Positions 17,501 through 25,811 are shown, numbered from the stretch's first letter. The stretch: DNA of 64,000 nt from Pontiellaceae bacterium B12227 (GCA_029432775.1 JAROAZ010000021.1:49256-113255), one strand, 5' to 3'. Made by a program: numbers and translations. Notes: a model not told the origin generated them from the sequence alone.

Positions 17501-17983
17501 CACCTGAATGACATCACCAACGGAAGCCCCGCTCAGTTCCGAAAAGGTGCGTTCCAGATCCTCGCCACCAGTCAGAATCAGTTCCAGACCCAGGCCATTC
17601 GAACCACCGGGCACTGCCTGAACATACATATCGAACGACAATACTATATCTTCGCCTTCAACCAACGTAACCGTCCGAGGGCTGTTATCAGCCGAAAGCT
17701 GTCCCCAGCCTCCCGTCGGATTGGTTCCCGTGGTGAGCTGCAAGGCCTGACCTGAAGCAGTGGTGAAATTTGCATGAGGGGTGACCGCTTCCCCCACTAA
17801 ATGGTTATGGAGTCGTAAGCCGGCATCATACGTACCATCGGAAATCGCGTTGTTAATGCCTGTAGTATCGCCAAATGCCAGCGCATCAAAATCCTCGTTG
17901 ACCACCTGAATCCGCTCAGCCAGACCGGGCGAGGCGACGATCATTCCAAGACCGAAACACATTGATGCGTAGAATATTTTCAT
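14564..17983 (-). CDS. Secreted right-handed beta-helix protein with jelly-roll and TSP3 calcium repeats
   Basis: A 1139-residue secreted protein. Order: Sec signal (1-22), jelly-roll-like region (25-210), right-handed parallel beta-helix from about 215 (YYIDADGGSDLNSGTSPSAAW, then LTIQDLEITGDGG and repeated NxI/V turns), a fibronectin-like stretch, a second jelly-roll-like region, and aspartate-rich thrombospondin-3 type repeats (DTDGDSIPD, DLDSDGLSNAGEF; about 1008-1060). Such proteins are typically polysaccharide lyases or glycoside hydrolases for sulfated or uronic-acid glycans, but I cannot place the active site. GGAG lies eight bases before the ATG. The C-terminus lacks a PEP-CTERM motif. 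It probably supplies sugars to the exported oxidoreductase cluster next to it; that link is inference. Confidence 0.75.
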   Translation of the reverse strand: MKIFYASMCFGLGMIVASPGLAERIQVVNEDFDALAFGDTTGINNAISDGTYDAGLRLHNHLVGEAVTPHANFTTASGQALQLTTGTNPTGGWGQLSADNSPRTVTLVEGEDIVLSFDMYVQAVPGGSNGLGLELILTGGEDLERTFSELSGASVGDVIQVTWTQTVSAAMATATAISPRIGFEGIKENFENPGTDLDIAQIDNLVLSVPGELPAYYIDADGGSDLNSGTSPSAAWATLAKAGTVTFSAGDRLLLQAGDTFNGKLVLDDDNGTAGNPIVIGAYGFGNKPVIDASGYEAGIHIVSCDYLTIQDLEITGDGGAHIDGSDGTDRYGVYISNTSGNDADGITISNVYFHTIYPDLASEHEGHNPTTYTGYGIRASGQGGNHSEYLTVQDCRFENLGMTCLNLSRQHHVSILDNLMENIGGPCMVPNRCDDLLVRGNVIDGSGQYTDPRMHGRGSGIWPINCDGVLIEKNAFMHARGRYDSCGVHLDIGNKDAVVQYNLSMDNEGGFVEILGVNSNCTYRYNISINDGNRRSGVNENGLSQGGGHTILFSSHNFSGQERHGPYWNYIYNNTIFVKEEQHASFSIEQGTLGILVANNIFYIEGELEDENPYWRGAYTNLLPGTAIWTNNLYQRGGIYPENWIFEQGDPVYGNPQLPNTGGVTAEDYIPMPGSMVEGRSVDIPLIPGDPVGLEVGFAVTEDFFGNPILGQPDIGAVEIGGGVSAEIGSAFYGLPQISAGYTVALSALPGPAGAEYYFEELSGHYGGNDSGWQSDTNYTDSGLLPNTPYRYAVTMRDAADQEAAPSVVKLISPASSSPAPDPMLLDEDFTLDPNAENTVSPFPVHTWYLDDAQEWSRENQTQSVSRESGRLQLGFGYEEAVLQYYSDQTWDLSGTYTFTGDWLIETLFENHLGFIAGFAEHDPSTGALLQRIKEVVVGDLVSPVTNETGSFTLTLSPAELQAAGVSATSRVGVFFHKDDDGVLYAGGSPRSDIYHIDNLSLTLVSDLIDTDGDSIPDTTETALGLNPNDPDDGAGDLDSDGLSNAGEFLAGTGINDSNDVFGVSAGAITGSPAVIVPEENVLSNRLYILEHRASLRSSDPWIAVDAASGTTESGDDYSFLWSTGETQSFFRVRTEWE
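15958..15972. repeat. Variant palindrome TTCCAG-GCA-TTGGAA (one mismatch)
   Basis: In the beta-helix gene. The same 15-mer recurs exactly at 49327 and 63495, and with a further change at 10232 and 36904, in unrelated genes, so it is a real sub-type and not random decay. Confidence 0.6.
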
Positions 17984-18114
17984 ACTTTTCTCCGATGGAC
18001 CGCATATGAGGCCGGCACAATTCCTTTTTACGAACTGATTATGTTAACATTACCAAAACAATCAGCAAGCCAGTAAAACACCCCATTTTCGAGCTGCTGG
18101 CTGTGGCGCGGAGC

Positions 18115-18221
18115 AGGCGGGACGCCTGCGGTACGATAACCAATATCACCCCGGCTATCCACGGGCTTTGAAGCCGCCATAATGGCGGCGGCACGGCAAT
18201 TGTACCGCAGGCGTCCCGCCT
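18115..18221. repeat. Long inverted-repeat element with nested hairpin
   Basis: The 349-base gap 17984-18332 holds a perfect 20-bp inverted repeat: AGGCGGGACGCCTGCGGTAC at 18115-18134 and its complement at 18202-18221, 67 bp apart, with GCCGCC-ATAAT-GGCGGC nested between them. This resembles a REP/BIME or a small MITE-like element; no coding sequence or target-site duplication is evident. Confidence 0.7.
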
Positions 18222-18272
18222 ACTACTGGAGAAGTGGGTCCGGATGCTAAAGAAAGTGCCATTCGGAACATG

Positions 18273-18307
18273 AAAAAAAAAGGTCGGCAGGAAAATTCCC
18301 GCCGACC
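18273..18307 (-). terminator. Rho-independent terminator of the Tat oxidoreductase cluster
   Basis: Read on the minus strand: stem GGTCGGC / GCCGACC (18282-18288 with 18301-18307) followed by a run of nine T. It lies about 25 bases after the stop of the last oxidoreductase gene. Confidence 0.85.
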
Positions 18308-18332
18308 CTTTATCCAACACGCTTTCCGGCAT

Positions 18333-19682
18333 TTACAGTTTGTAATACTGCTCCCAGCCCTTGCGGACATGGTCTTTGAGCAGGCTGTTGGCCAGTTTGT
18401 TATTCGTGATCTGACGCGTTTCGCGGTCGAACTCAAGCGTTCCACCCAGACGCTGCGCCAGACAACCGAGCGCAAGCACCTGCGAGAGCGGACCGGAGAC
18501 AGAGAACGGCGAAGTGGTTTTCACCTCGCCCCTACACGCAAGCAGGAAGCTGGCGTAGTGGTCCGGATTCTTACCGAAGTCGCGCGGAACGCTTCCGGTT
18601 TTCAGCAACTCGCGGTATTTTTCGTAGGGGATGACCTGCAACTTGTCGCTATGGGTGCCGCCCTGGAAGACATAGTCCTTGGAATAGATAAATTTGCCGG
18701 GCTCTTTGGGATCAAGCCCTTTATCGCCCCATTCCTTCGGCACCGGCGGCTTGTTTTCGGCGCCATCGTACCAATCGATATCCATTGCGGGCATGTCGCC
18801 GCGCGCCGGGAAGGCAAAGTTGATGGTGGATTCGAGCGGAAAAATGATGTCGTTGGGCTGGACGAGCTTGGAGGCCGTGATGGTTGACGGCATGCCGAGT
18901 TCGAGGAACTGATGGATGGTGTCGAGAATATGCGCCCCCCAGTCGCCGAAGCAGCCGGTGCCGTATTGATACCAGCCGCGCCAGTTGCCGGGATGGAACT
19001 TCGGATCGTAAACGTTATCCAGCGGTGTTACACCCTTCCAGATTTCCCAGTCGAGACCGGCGGGTTGTTTTGCTCCGGTCGGATAGGCCTGCAGATCGCC
19101 CCACGGATGCCAGCGGCGCCATTTATTCATGTAGGCGTCGACGTGCGTGACATCCTTGATGATACCGGCCTCTTTCCAGGCCTTAAACTGGTAGTAGTTA
19201 TCACCGGAATGCCCCTGGTTGCCCATCTGGGTGACCACGCCGTATTTTTTTTCGGCGGCCATCAGCAGATCGATTTCCTGGAACGTACGGGCCAGCGGTT
19301 TTTCGGTGTAGACATGTTTTCCGTGTGCCATGGAAACCATGCTGATCGGGAAATGCTGGTGATCCGGTGTCAGGTTGATGACCGCATCGAACTGCCCCGA
19401 CATTTCGTCGAACAGCTTGCGCCAGTCCTGATAAACCTTGGCGTTCGGATACTTGGCCTTCATGGCCTGCATGTTTGGGTTGTCCACATGCACATCGCAC
19501 AGGGCAACCACATTCAAAATACCCGAGTTTTCAAAATTCTGAATCACTCGCGGGCCCCGGTTGCCCACGCCGATCCAGGCAACATCGACTTTACCGTTGG
19601 CGCCCAGCACTTTGCCGGGAATGAGGGAAACAGATGCCGCGGCACCTGCTGCGAATAAGGATTGTCGCCTGTTAAGGTTCAC
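18333..19682 (-). CDS. Tat-exported Gfo/Idh/MocA oxidoreductase, copy 4 of 4
   Basis: A 449-residue oxidoreductase. The leader NRRQSLF...LIPGKVLGAN is a twin-arginine signal, followed by the Rossmann motif IGVGNRG, the EKPLARTF segment with the family lysine, and the catalytic GTGCFGDWGAHILDTIHQFL region. The GTG at 19682 is the preferred start: AGGAG lies seven bases upstream and the protein then begins like its paralogues (xNLxRR); the ATG at 19706 would put eight extra basic residues before the leader. It ends ...RKGWEQYYKL, as do all four paralogues. Last gene of the cluster; a strong terminator follows. Probably oxidises a hydroxyl of a glycoside in the periplasm with a prebound cofactor. 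Confidence 0.88.
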   Translation of the reverse strand: MNLNRRQSLFAAGAAASVSLIPGKVLGANGKVDVAWIGVGNRGPRVIQNFENSGILNVVALCDVHVDNPNMQAMKAKYPNAKVYQDWRKLFDEMSGQFDAVINLTPDHQHFPISMVSMAHGKHVYTEKPLARTFQEIDLLMAAEKKYGVVTQMGNQGHSGDNYYQFKAWKEAGIIKDVTHVDAYMNKWRRWHPWGDLQAYPTGAKQPAGLDWEIWKGVTPLDNVYDPKFHPGNWRGWYQYGTGCFGDWGAHILDTIHQFLELGMPSTITASKLVQPNDIIFPLESTINFAFPARGDMPAMDIDWYDGAENKPPVPKEWGDKGLDPKEPGKFIYSKDYVFQGGTHSDKLQVIPYEKYRELLKTGSVPRDFGKNPDHYASFLLACRGEVKTTSPFSVSGPLSQVLALGCLAQRLGGTLEFDRETRQITNNKLANSLLKDHVRKGWEQYYKL

Positions 19683-19733
19683 ACTCTTTCTCCTGATAAA
19701 GGGCACCCCGCAACGGGATGCCCGGTCCTTTAC

Positions 19734-21080
19734 TTATACGTTATAATACTGTTCCCAACCCTTGCGTACATTATCCTTTAGGAGAGCATTGGCGGTTTTA
19801 TTATTCGTGATCTGCTGCGTCTTCCGATCGAACTGCAACTCCCCTCCCAGACGCTGGGCCATGCAACCCAGCGTGAGCATCTGCGAGAGCGGACCCGCCA
19901 CTGAAAACGGCGAGTTGGTCTTTTCTTCGCCGCGACAGGCCTTCATGAAGTTCATGTAGTGGTTGGAGTTTTTGCCAAAGGACTTCGGAAGCTTGCCGGC
20001 CTTCAGCAACTCGCGCATTTTTTCGTAGGGAACAATCTGCAGGGTCGAACCATGGCTGCCTCCCTGGAAAATGTGCTCTTTGCTGTAGATAAATTTGCCC
20101 GGACCTTTGAGCTGGCGGTCGCCGAACTCCTTGGGAATCGGCGCTTTGTTGTTTTTACCGTCGTACCAGTCGATATCCATGGCCGGCATGTCGCCCCGCG
20201 CGGGGAAGGCAAAGTTGATGGTGGATTCCATCGGGAAAATATAATCGTTGCGACCGATCAGATGCTTTGTCGCCGAAATGGTTGTAGGCAGCCCCAGATC
20301 CAGAAACTGGTGAATCGTGTCGAGGATATGCGCGCCCCAGTCGCCGAAGCATCCCGTTCCGTACTGGTGCCATCCACGCCAATTTCCGGGATGGAACTTG
20401 TTGCTATATTCATGAAACTCAGCAGTCGTTCCCTGCCACAGATCCCAATCAAGGTTTGCAGGCAGTATTTCACCGGTCGGATACCCGGTCACATCGCCCC
20501 ACGGATGCCAGCGGCGGCCTTTATTCATGTAGGCATCGACGTGCGTGACATCCTTGATGATGCCCGCCTCCTTCCACGCCTTGAATTGATAGAGATTATT
20601 GTCGGAATGCCCTTGGTTACCCATCTGGGTAGCAACGCCGAATTTCTTTTCGGCGGCCATCATCAGCTCGCACTCCTGAAAGGTGCGGGCCATGGGCTTT
20701 TCAACATACACGTGCTTGCCGAGCGACATCGCCATCATGCTGGCCGGGAAATGGGAAAAATCGGGCGTGCAGACGAGTACCGCATCAATCTGGTTCGCCA
20801 TCTGGTCGAACATAACGCGGAAGTCCTTGAAATGTTTGGCCTGCGGAAACAGTTTTTCCGACCCGGCAGTATGCTTGGTGCCCAATGCAATATCGCATAG
20901 CGCGACCACATTGGCGATGCCGGTCTGGTTGATCGATTTCAGCACCCCGCCACCGCGGCCACCCACTCCGATGGCCGCCACGTTTACCTTACCGTTCGCA
21001 CCCAGCACTTTGCCGGGTATCAAGAACGCCGACGTTGTCGCCGTTCCTGCAAATAGGGCTGTTCTTCTGGATAATGACAT
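19734..21080 (-). CDS. Tat-exported Gfo/Idh/MocA oxidoreductase, copy 3 of 4
   Basis: A 448-residue paralogue with leader SRRTALF...FLIPGKVLGAN, Rossmann motif IGVGGRGGG, EKPMARTF and GTGCFGDWGAHILDTIHQFL. It is closest to the copy at 18333 (shared ITQ/YMNKxRRWHPWGD and SKEHIFQGGSH-like segments). The ATG at 21080 has GAGG seven bases upstream; a GTG directly before it is also in frame. The gap to the next gene is about 50 bases. Like its neighbours it keeps a conserved YMNKGRRWHPWGDVTGYPTG stretch, likely part of the substrate pocket because the four copies vary just around it. Confidence 0.88.
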   Translation of the reverse strand: MSLSRRTALFAGTATTSAFLIPGKVLGANGKVNVAAIGVGGRGGGVLKSINQTGIANVVALCDIALGTKHTAGSEKLFPQAKHFKDFRVMFDQMANQIDAVLVCTPDFSHFPASMMAMSLGKHVYVEKPMARTFQECELMMAAEKKFGVATQMGNQGHSDNNLYQFKAWKEAGIIKDVTHVDAYMNKGRRWHPWGDVTGYPTGEILPANLDWDLWQGTTAEFHEYSNKFHPGNWRGWHQYGTGCFGDWGAHILDTIHQFLDLGLPTTISATKHLIGRNDYIFPMESTINFAFPARGDMPAMDIDWYDGKNNKAPIPKEFGDRQLKGPGKFIYSKEHIFQGGSHGSTLQIVPYEKMRELLKAGKLPKSFGKNSNHYMNFMKACRGEEKTNSPFSVAGPLSQMLTLGCMAQRLGGELQFDRKTQQITNNKTANALLKDNVRKGWEQYYNV

Positions 21081-21092
21081 CACGAATCCTCG

Positions 21093-22493
21093 TTAAATTT
21101 TGTAGTACTGCTCCCAGCCTTTTCGGACATCGTCCTTCAGGAAACTATTGGCCAGTTTGCTATTGGTGATCTGCTGCGTCTTGCGATCGAACTCAAACTG
21201 TCCGCCCAGGCGCTGGGCAATGCAGCCGAGCGCAAACATCTGGCAGAGCGGACCGGCCACCGAGAACGGTGAATTGGTGGTTTCGATTCCACGTACCGCA
21301 TTGACAAAGCTCTGGTAGTGATTCGAGTGCTTGCCATAATCTTTCGACACGGTTCCATCAACGAGCATCTGCTTGAATTTATCGTATGGAATCACCTGCA
21401 ACGGACGTTGATGGCTGTTGCCATGGAAGGTCAGCTCTTTGGAATAGATAAACTTGCCGGGCCCGCCCGGGTTGCGGTCGCCCATTTCCTTCGGCTTCGG
21501 GCACCAGTTTTTCACGCCGTCATACCAGTCGACATCCATGGCCGGCAGGCCTTCGCCGCGTTCGGGGAACGCAAAGTTGATGACCGACTTCATCGGGAAG
21601 ATATAATCGTTGCGGCCTTCAATCATCTTGGTGCCGAATTTCTCCGGCAGGCCGAGTTCCAGGAATTCGTGAATGGTATCGAGAATGTGTGCACCCCAGT
21701 CGCCGAAGCAGCCGGTGCCGAACTGATGCCAACCGCGCCAGTTTCCATAGTGCAGCCGATCGCTGAACTCGTGGGGTTTGGGCGTGGTGCCCTGCCAGAC
21801 GTTCCAGTTCATGGTGGGCGGCACTTTTCCACCGGTTGGAAATCCGGCGACCTCGCCCCATGGATGCCAGCGGCGCCAGTTGTTCATGTAGGCATCCACA
21901 TGATAGACATCTTTAATGATGCCCGCTTCGCGCCATTGCTTAAACTGATAATAGTTATCGCCGGAATGGCCCTGGTTGCCCATCTGTGTGACTACGCCGT
22001 ATTTCTTTTCGGCCTTCATCAGCAGGTCACATTCCTGGAAGGTTCGCGCCAGCGGTTTTTCCACGAAAACGTGAATACCCAGCGACATCGCATGCATGGC
22101 AATCGGAAAATGGGAATGGTCGGGCACCCCGATGCAGACGGCATCGATCTGATCGCCCATCTCATCGAACATCTTGCGGAAGTCGCGATATTTTTTCGCA
22201 TTCGGATATTTAGCGGCATTATGCGCCGGTGTAACTTCAGCTTTTCCCCAGCCGAGGATACCGGCCTTATCGTTTTTGACGGGCGCGGCGCTATCGATGT
22301 CCACATCGCACAACGCGATCAGATTGACGTTTGGGTTTCCAGCAAAAGCACCGGTAATGCCCCCGCCCTGCTGGCCCAGCCCGATCGCGGCCATATTGAC
22401 TTTTTTATTCGCCCCCAGAACCTTGCCGGGTATCAGTGACCAACCGGTTGCGACCGCACCGGCCCCCAAAGTAGCTCTCCTTGAAATCATCAT
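21093..22493 (-). CDS. Tat-exported Gfo/Idh/MocA oxidoreductase, copy 2 of 4
   Basis: A 466-residue paralogue: leader SRRATLG...SLIPGKVLGAN, Rossmann motif IGLGQQGGG, EKPLARTF and GTGCFGDWGAHILDTIHEFL. It has an insert after the second strand (DSAAPVKNDKAGILGWGKAE) that is shared in position with the copy at 22504 but absent from the other two, so the four fall into two pairs. Two in-frame ATGs (22493 and 22490) are equally possible starts. Only about 12 bases separate it from the next gene. A one-mismatch dispersed palindrome lies in it at 21827. Confidence 0.88.
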   Translation of the reverse strand: MMISRRATLGAGAVATGWSLIPGKVLGANKKVNMAAIGLGQQGGGITGAFAGNPNVNLIALCDVDIDSAAPVKNDKAGILGWGKAEVTPAHNAAKYPNAKKYRDFRKMFDEMGDQIDAVCIGVPDHSHFPIAMHAMSLGIHVFVEKPLARTFQECDLLMKAEKKYGVVTQMGNQGHSGDNYYQFKQWREAGIIKDVYHVDAYMNNWRRWHPWGEVAGFPTGGKVPPTMNWNVWQGTTPKPHEFSDRLHYGNWRGWHQFGTGCFGDWGAHILDTIHEFLELGLPEKFGTKMIEGRNDYIFPMKSVINFAFPERGEGLPAMDVDWYDGVKNWCPKPKEMGDRNPGGPGKFIYSKELTFHGNSHQRPLQVIPYDKFKQMLVDGTVSKDYGKHSNHYQSFVNAVRGIETTNSPFSVAGPLCQMFALGCIAQRLGGQFEFDRKTQQITNSKLANSFLKDDVRKGWEQYYKI

Positions 22494-22503
22494 AATTACT
22501 CAC

Positions 22504-23925
22504 CTACACCTTGTAATACTGCTCCCAACCCTTGCGAACGTCATCCTTCAGCAGTCCATCGGCAACCTTGTTGTTCGTAATGCGATTGCGCTTGCGATCA
22601 AACTTGATTTCGCCGCCCAGGCGCTGGGCCATGCAGCCGAGTGCGAACATTTGGCAGAGCGGACCGGCCACCGAGAACGGCGAACGCGTCTTTTCATCAC
22701 CCCGCACCGCATGAATGAAATTAGCATGATGCGTCGAATGCTTGCCGTAATCCTTGGAAACCTTACCGGAGCGGAGCATATCCTTAAACTTGTCCAAAGG
22801 CACAATCTGAAGCGGTGTTCCATGATGTCCGCCTTTGAAGGTGAGGTCGTCGGAATAAATAATTTTCCCTGCTCCATAGAACTCCTTGCCCTCGTCACCG
22901 CCCAGCTCTTTCGGGGCCGGCCCGCGGTTCCCGACGCCATCACGCCAGTCTATATCCATGGCCGGCAGCCCTGCACCACGATCCGGGAACTGGAAGTTGA
23001 TGGTGGATTCGAGCGGGAAGACAAAATCATTCCGACCGACCAGATGCGTCGCCGTAATTTTTTCCGGTAACCCGAGTTCCAGGAACTCGTGAATCGTGTC
23101 GAGAATGTGCGCGCCCCAGTCGCCAAAACAGCCGGTACCGAACTGATGCCAGCCGCGCCAGTTACCATAGTGCAGCTTATCACTGAATTCGTGCGGCTTT
23201 GCCGTCGTGCCCTGCCAGACATCCCAGTTCAGATCGGCGGGCATTTTTTCGCCTGTCGGGAATCCGGTCACAGTACCCCACGTATGCCAGCGCCGGTTTC
23301 CGTTCATCTGGGCATCCACGTGTCGTACATTTTTAATGATACCGGTTTCTCTCCACAGCTTAAACTGATGGTAGTTGTCGCCGGAATGCCCCTGATTCCC
23401 CATCTGCGTCACCACGCCATATTTCTTTTCAGCTTTCATGAGCAGCTCAATTTCCTGAAATGTGCGGGCGAGCGGCTTTTCGGTATAAACCGGTTTGCCG
23501 AGCATCATGGCCGCCATCGTGGCCGGGAAATGGGAATGATCCGGGAGGCCAATACAGACCGCATCGATCTCATCCGCCATTTCATCAAACATTTTACGAA
23601 AATCGCGATACTTCTTTGCTTTCGGATATTTTCCCGCTCTGAAAGCCGGTGTAGCATTCGGGTTCATCCAACCGCGAACCGAATACGTTTTTGCATCCTT
23701 AGGAACAATCGGGGCATTACTGTCGATATCCACATCGCATAACGCGACCACTTCAACTCCAGGCTGCCCACCAATGGCACCGAGAATATTACCGCCCTGC
23801 TGACCGATGCCGATGGCCGCAAGCCGCACTTTATTATTCGCGCCCAGCACGTTGCCGGGAATAAGCGACCAACCAGCTACTGTGCCTGCTGCGCCGATTG
23901 TATGTCTTCTTGAAAGATTCATCAT
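22504..23925 (-). CDS. Tat-exported Gfo/Idh/MocA oxidoreductase, copy 1 of 4
   Basis: A 473-residue paralogue and first gene of the minus-strand cluster: leader SRRHTIG...SLIPGNVLGAN, Rossmann motif IGIGQQGGN, EKPLARTF, GTGCFGDWGAHILDTIHEFL. AGGAG lies six bases before the ATG. It carries the same kind of insert after the second strand as copy 2 (SNAPIVPKDAKTYSVRGW). Ten bases separate its stop from copy 2, so the cluster is likely one transcript that starts in the 199-base gap shared with the divergent DUF1080 genes. Confidence 0.88.
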   Translation of the reverse strand: MMNLSRRHTIGAAGTVAGWSLIPGNVLGANNKVRLAAIGIGQQGGNILGAIGGQPGVEVVALCDVDIDSNAPIVPKDAKTYSVRGWMNPNATPAFRAGKYPKAKKYRDFRKMFDEMADEIDAVCIGLPDHSHFPATMAAMMLGKPVYTEKPLARTFQEIELLMKAEKKYGVVTQMGNQGHSGDNYHQFKLWRETGIIKNVRHVDAQMNGNRRWHTWGTVTGFPTGEKMPADLNWDVWQGTTAKPHEFSDKLHYGNWRGWHQFGTGCFGDWGAHILDTIHEFLELGLPEKITATHLVGRNDFVFPLESTINFQFPDRGAGLPAMDIDWRDGVGNRGPAPKELGGDEGKEFYGAGKIIYSDDLTFKGGHHGTPLQIVPLDKFKDMLRSGKVSKDYGKHSTHHANFIHAVRGDEKTRSPFSVAGPLCQMFALGCMAQRLGGEIKFDRKRNRITNNKVADGLLKDDVRKGWEQYYKV

Positions 23926-24012
23926 CGTTGTCTCCTGGTACTGGCTGAAAAAAGCCGTTTTCCATGCATATCAAAAACAAATATCAATTGCCCCTTGCCA
24001 ACACAATTCTAT

Positions 24013-24033
24013 TTTGTAACTTTTAATTACAAA
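24013..24033. promoter_or_regulatory. Inverted repeat in divergent intergenic region, candidate operator
   Basis: TTTGTAA-N7-TTACAAA, perfect seven-base arms, lies in the A/T-rich gap between the oxidoreductase cluster and the DUF1080 genes. Its position between two divergent units suits a shared regulator site. No regulator gene is adjacent and no confident -35/-10 pair was found, so the role is an inference from position and symmetry. Confidence 0.4.
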
Positions 24034-24124
24034 TAACCCCGGGTTGTCCAAATCTAAGGTTCGGCTGCGTTGGGAGTATTGAAAGATGTATTGATTAAAC
24101 GTCACCCAAAAGGAGATTTATTCC

Positions 24125-24874
24125 ATGAAAAACCTGTTTTTTACAATTGCGGTGGTTGCGCTGTTTGCTTCAGCGGCACAGGCCAACACCATTTCCGAGA
24201 GCCAGCAGAAGTTCATCAAGCAATATGAGAAGCAGAAGGTGGTGCCCAAACCAGAAGCCATGCTGCTGAACACCGATCCCGAGCCGGAACTGTGCTGCGG
24301 ATTCACCCCGCTCTACAACGGAAAAGACCTCACCGGCTGGACGCCGCTTGGAGGCCATTGCACTTTCGAAGCGAAAGGCGACGTCATTGTCGGCACTTGC
24401 GTGAAAGGCTCCCCCAGCACCTACCTTTCCACTGACAAAGCAGACTATAAAGATTTTGTCTTTACCGCAGAACTCAAATGGGAAATCAACGGCAACTCCG
24501 GCGTCATGATCCGCGGGCAGCAGAAACCCGGCAAAAAGGAAGTAACCGTCTATGGCCCCCAGGCCGAAATGGAAGGGATCGACACGGGCCGCGGTCGTTA
24601 TTGGTCCGGCGGCATCTATGGCCAGGCGGCCGGTGGATGGTACTACCCGCTCTGGCTCGAATCCCACAAAGAAGTTCGCGCAGCCCTCAAGGATAACGAT
24701 TATAACCGCATTACCGTCAAGGTTGTGGGCGACACCTACAAAACATGGCTTAACGGCATCCCCGCCGCGCATTGGAAAAACAGTGATTATGCGCAGGGCT
24801 TCTTCAGCCTGCAGGTACACGCCGGCAAGGAAGGCAAAATCCTCTTCCGCAACATCAAAGTGAAAGAGCTCTAA
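24125..24874 (+). CDS. Exported DUF1080 (3-keto-disaccharide hydrolase family) protein, first
   Basis: A 249-residue protein with a Sec signal (cleaved after AAQA) and one DUF1080 jelly-roll domain: FTPLYNGKDLTGWTP is the classic domain opening, followed by FTAELKWEINGNSGVMIRG and the closing GFFSLQVHAGKEGKILFRNIKVKEL. AAGGAG lies nine bases before the ATG. Family members cleave glycosidic bonds of glycosides already oxidised at C3. It starts divergently from four exported oxidoreductases, which fits a two-step oxidise-then-eliminate pathway. Its stop overlaps the next start by one base (TAATG). Confidence 0.88.
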   Translation: MKNLFFTIAVVALFASAAQANTISESQQKFIKQYEKQKVVPKPEAMLLNTDPEPELCCGFTPLYNGKDLTGWTPLGGHCTFEAKGDVIVGTCVKGSPSTYLSTDKADYKDFVFTAELKWEINGNSGVMIRGQQKPGKKEVTVYGPQAEMEGIDTGRGRYWSGGIYGQAAGGWYYPLWLESHKEVRAALKDNDYNRITVKVVGDTYKTWLNGIPAAHWKNSDYAQGFFSLQVHAGKEGKILFRNIKVKEL

Positions 24875-25797
24875 TGAAAAAGCTGCTGATTTTTCCCCTC
24901 GTCGCCGCGGTTGTATCGGCATCCGGCGCTCCGAAAAAAACGCCCGCCCCTAGTTATGCGACCGTGGAAGCGGCCACAAAAGCCCATGCCGATTTTCCAA
25001 TGGTTGGAGAATATGTTTCCAACGACGGGAAAACCGCCTTCCAGGCTAACATGCTACCCGACGGCACCTTCCTGGTTGCCCGATACACCGGCGGCCTGCC
25101 GGGGGCCGGTTGGGATAAATCGGCCATTGACTCGTCGATCAAAACAACGGACCAGCTGAAAGCAACGGTTAAAGATTTCCAAAAGGTGGAACGCACCTCT
25201 CCAACCCTTGGAAAACCTCAACCGGCCGATGCCATCTTGAAATTCCCCGCTGATTTCACCAATGTGAAAGACGGTATCCTGCTCGGCGGAGGCGTGACAA
25301 AGAAAGAGCTCTCCTCCTTCCGCCTGCACCTGGAATTCATGATGCCCTTCAAGCCCGGAAGAAACCTTTCCAACCAGGACCGCGGCAACAGCGGCATCTA
25401 CATTTTCAATAATTATGAAGTGCAGGTGATGGATTCCTTCGGACTCGATTTCGAGCATCCGGAAAACAATGCCAACAAGATCGAATCCAAGAACAATCAG
25501 TGGTGCGGCTCGCTCTACAAAGCCAAACTACCGGACGTCAACATGACCTTCCCGCCGCTGCAGTGGCAGACCTATGATATCGACTTCACGGCCCCGGTCT
25601 TTGACGGCAAGAAGAAGATCAAAAACGCCCGGGTCACCGTCCGCCACAACGGCGTGTTGATCCACGACGATTATGAATTGCTCAGCGGCACCGGCAACGG
25701 AGCCAAGAAGCCCCAGCTGGCCGAGGGCCCGCTCTTCTTCCAGGCCCACGGCAATCAGGTGATGTACCGCAACATCTGGGCCACGGAACTGAAGTAA
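24874..25797 (+). CDS. Exported DUF1080 (3-keto-disaccharide hydrolase family) protein, second
   Basis: A 307-residue protein with a short Sec-type leader and an extra N-terminal region of about 100 residues (FPMVGEYVSNDGKTAFQANML) before the DUF1080 fold (FRLHLEFMMPF...NRGNSGIYIFNNYEVQVMDSFG). The NSGIYI and GPLFFQAHGNQVMYRNIWATEL segments are typical of the family. Translationally coupled to the first DUF1080 gene. The two probably act on different linkages or as a pair. Three copies or near-copies of the dispersed palindrome lie near its 5' end (24995, 25177, 25199). Confidence 0.88.
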   Translation: MKKLLIFPLVAAVVSASGAPKKTPAPSYATVEAATKAHADFPMVGEYVSNDGKTAFQANMLPDGTFLVARYTGGLPGAGWDKSAIDSSIKTTDQLKATVKDFQKVERTSPTLGKPQPADAILKFPADFTNVKDGILLGGGVTKKELSSFRLHLEFMMPFKPGRNLSNQDRGNSGIYIFNNYEVQVMDSFGLDFEHPENNANKIESKNNQWCGSLYKAKLPDVNMTFPPLQWQTYDIDFTAPVFDGKKKIKNARVTVRHNGVLIHDDYELLSGTGNGAKKPQLAEGPLFFQAHGNQVMYRNIWATELK

Positions 25798-25811
25798 ATA
25801 CATAGCCGGTA

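Noticed and set aside
24030..24075. GGTTCGGCTGC-like piece that might be a tRNA T-arm
   Set aside because: No acceptor stem, anticodon arm or CCA end can be paired around it.
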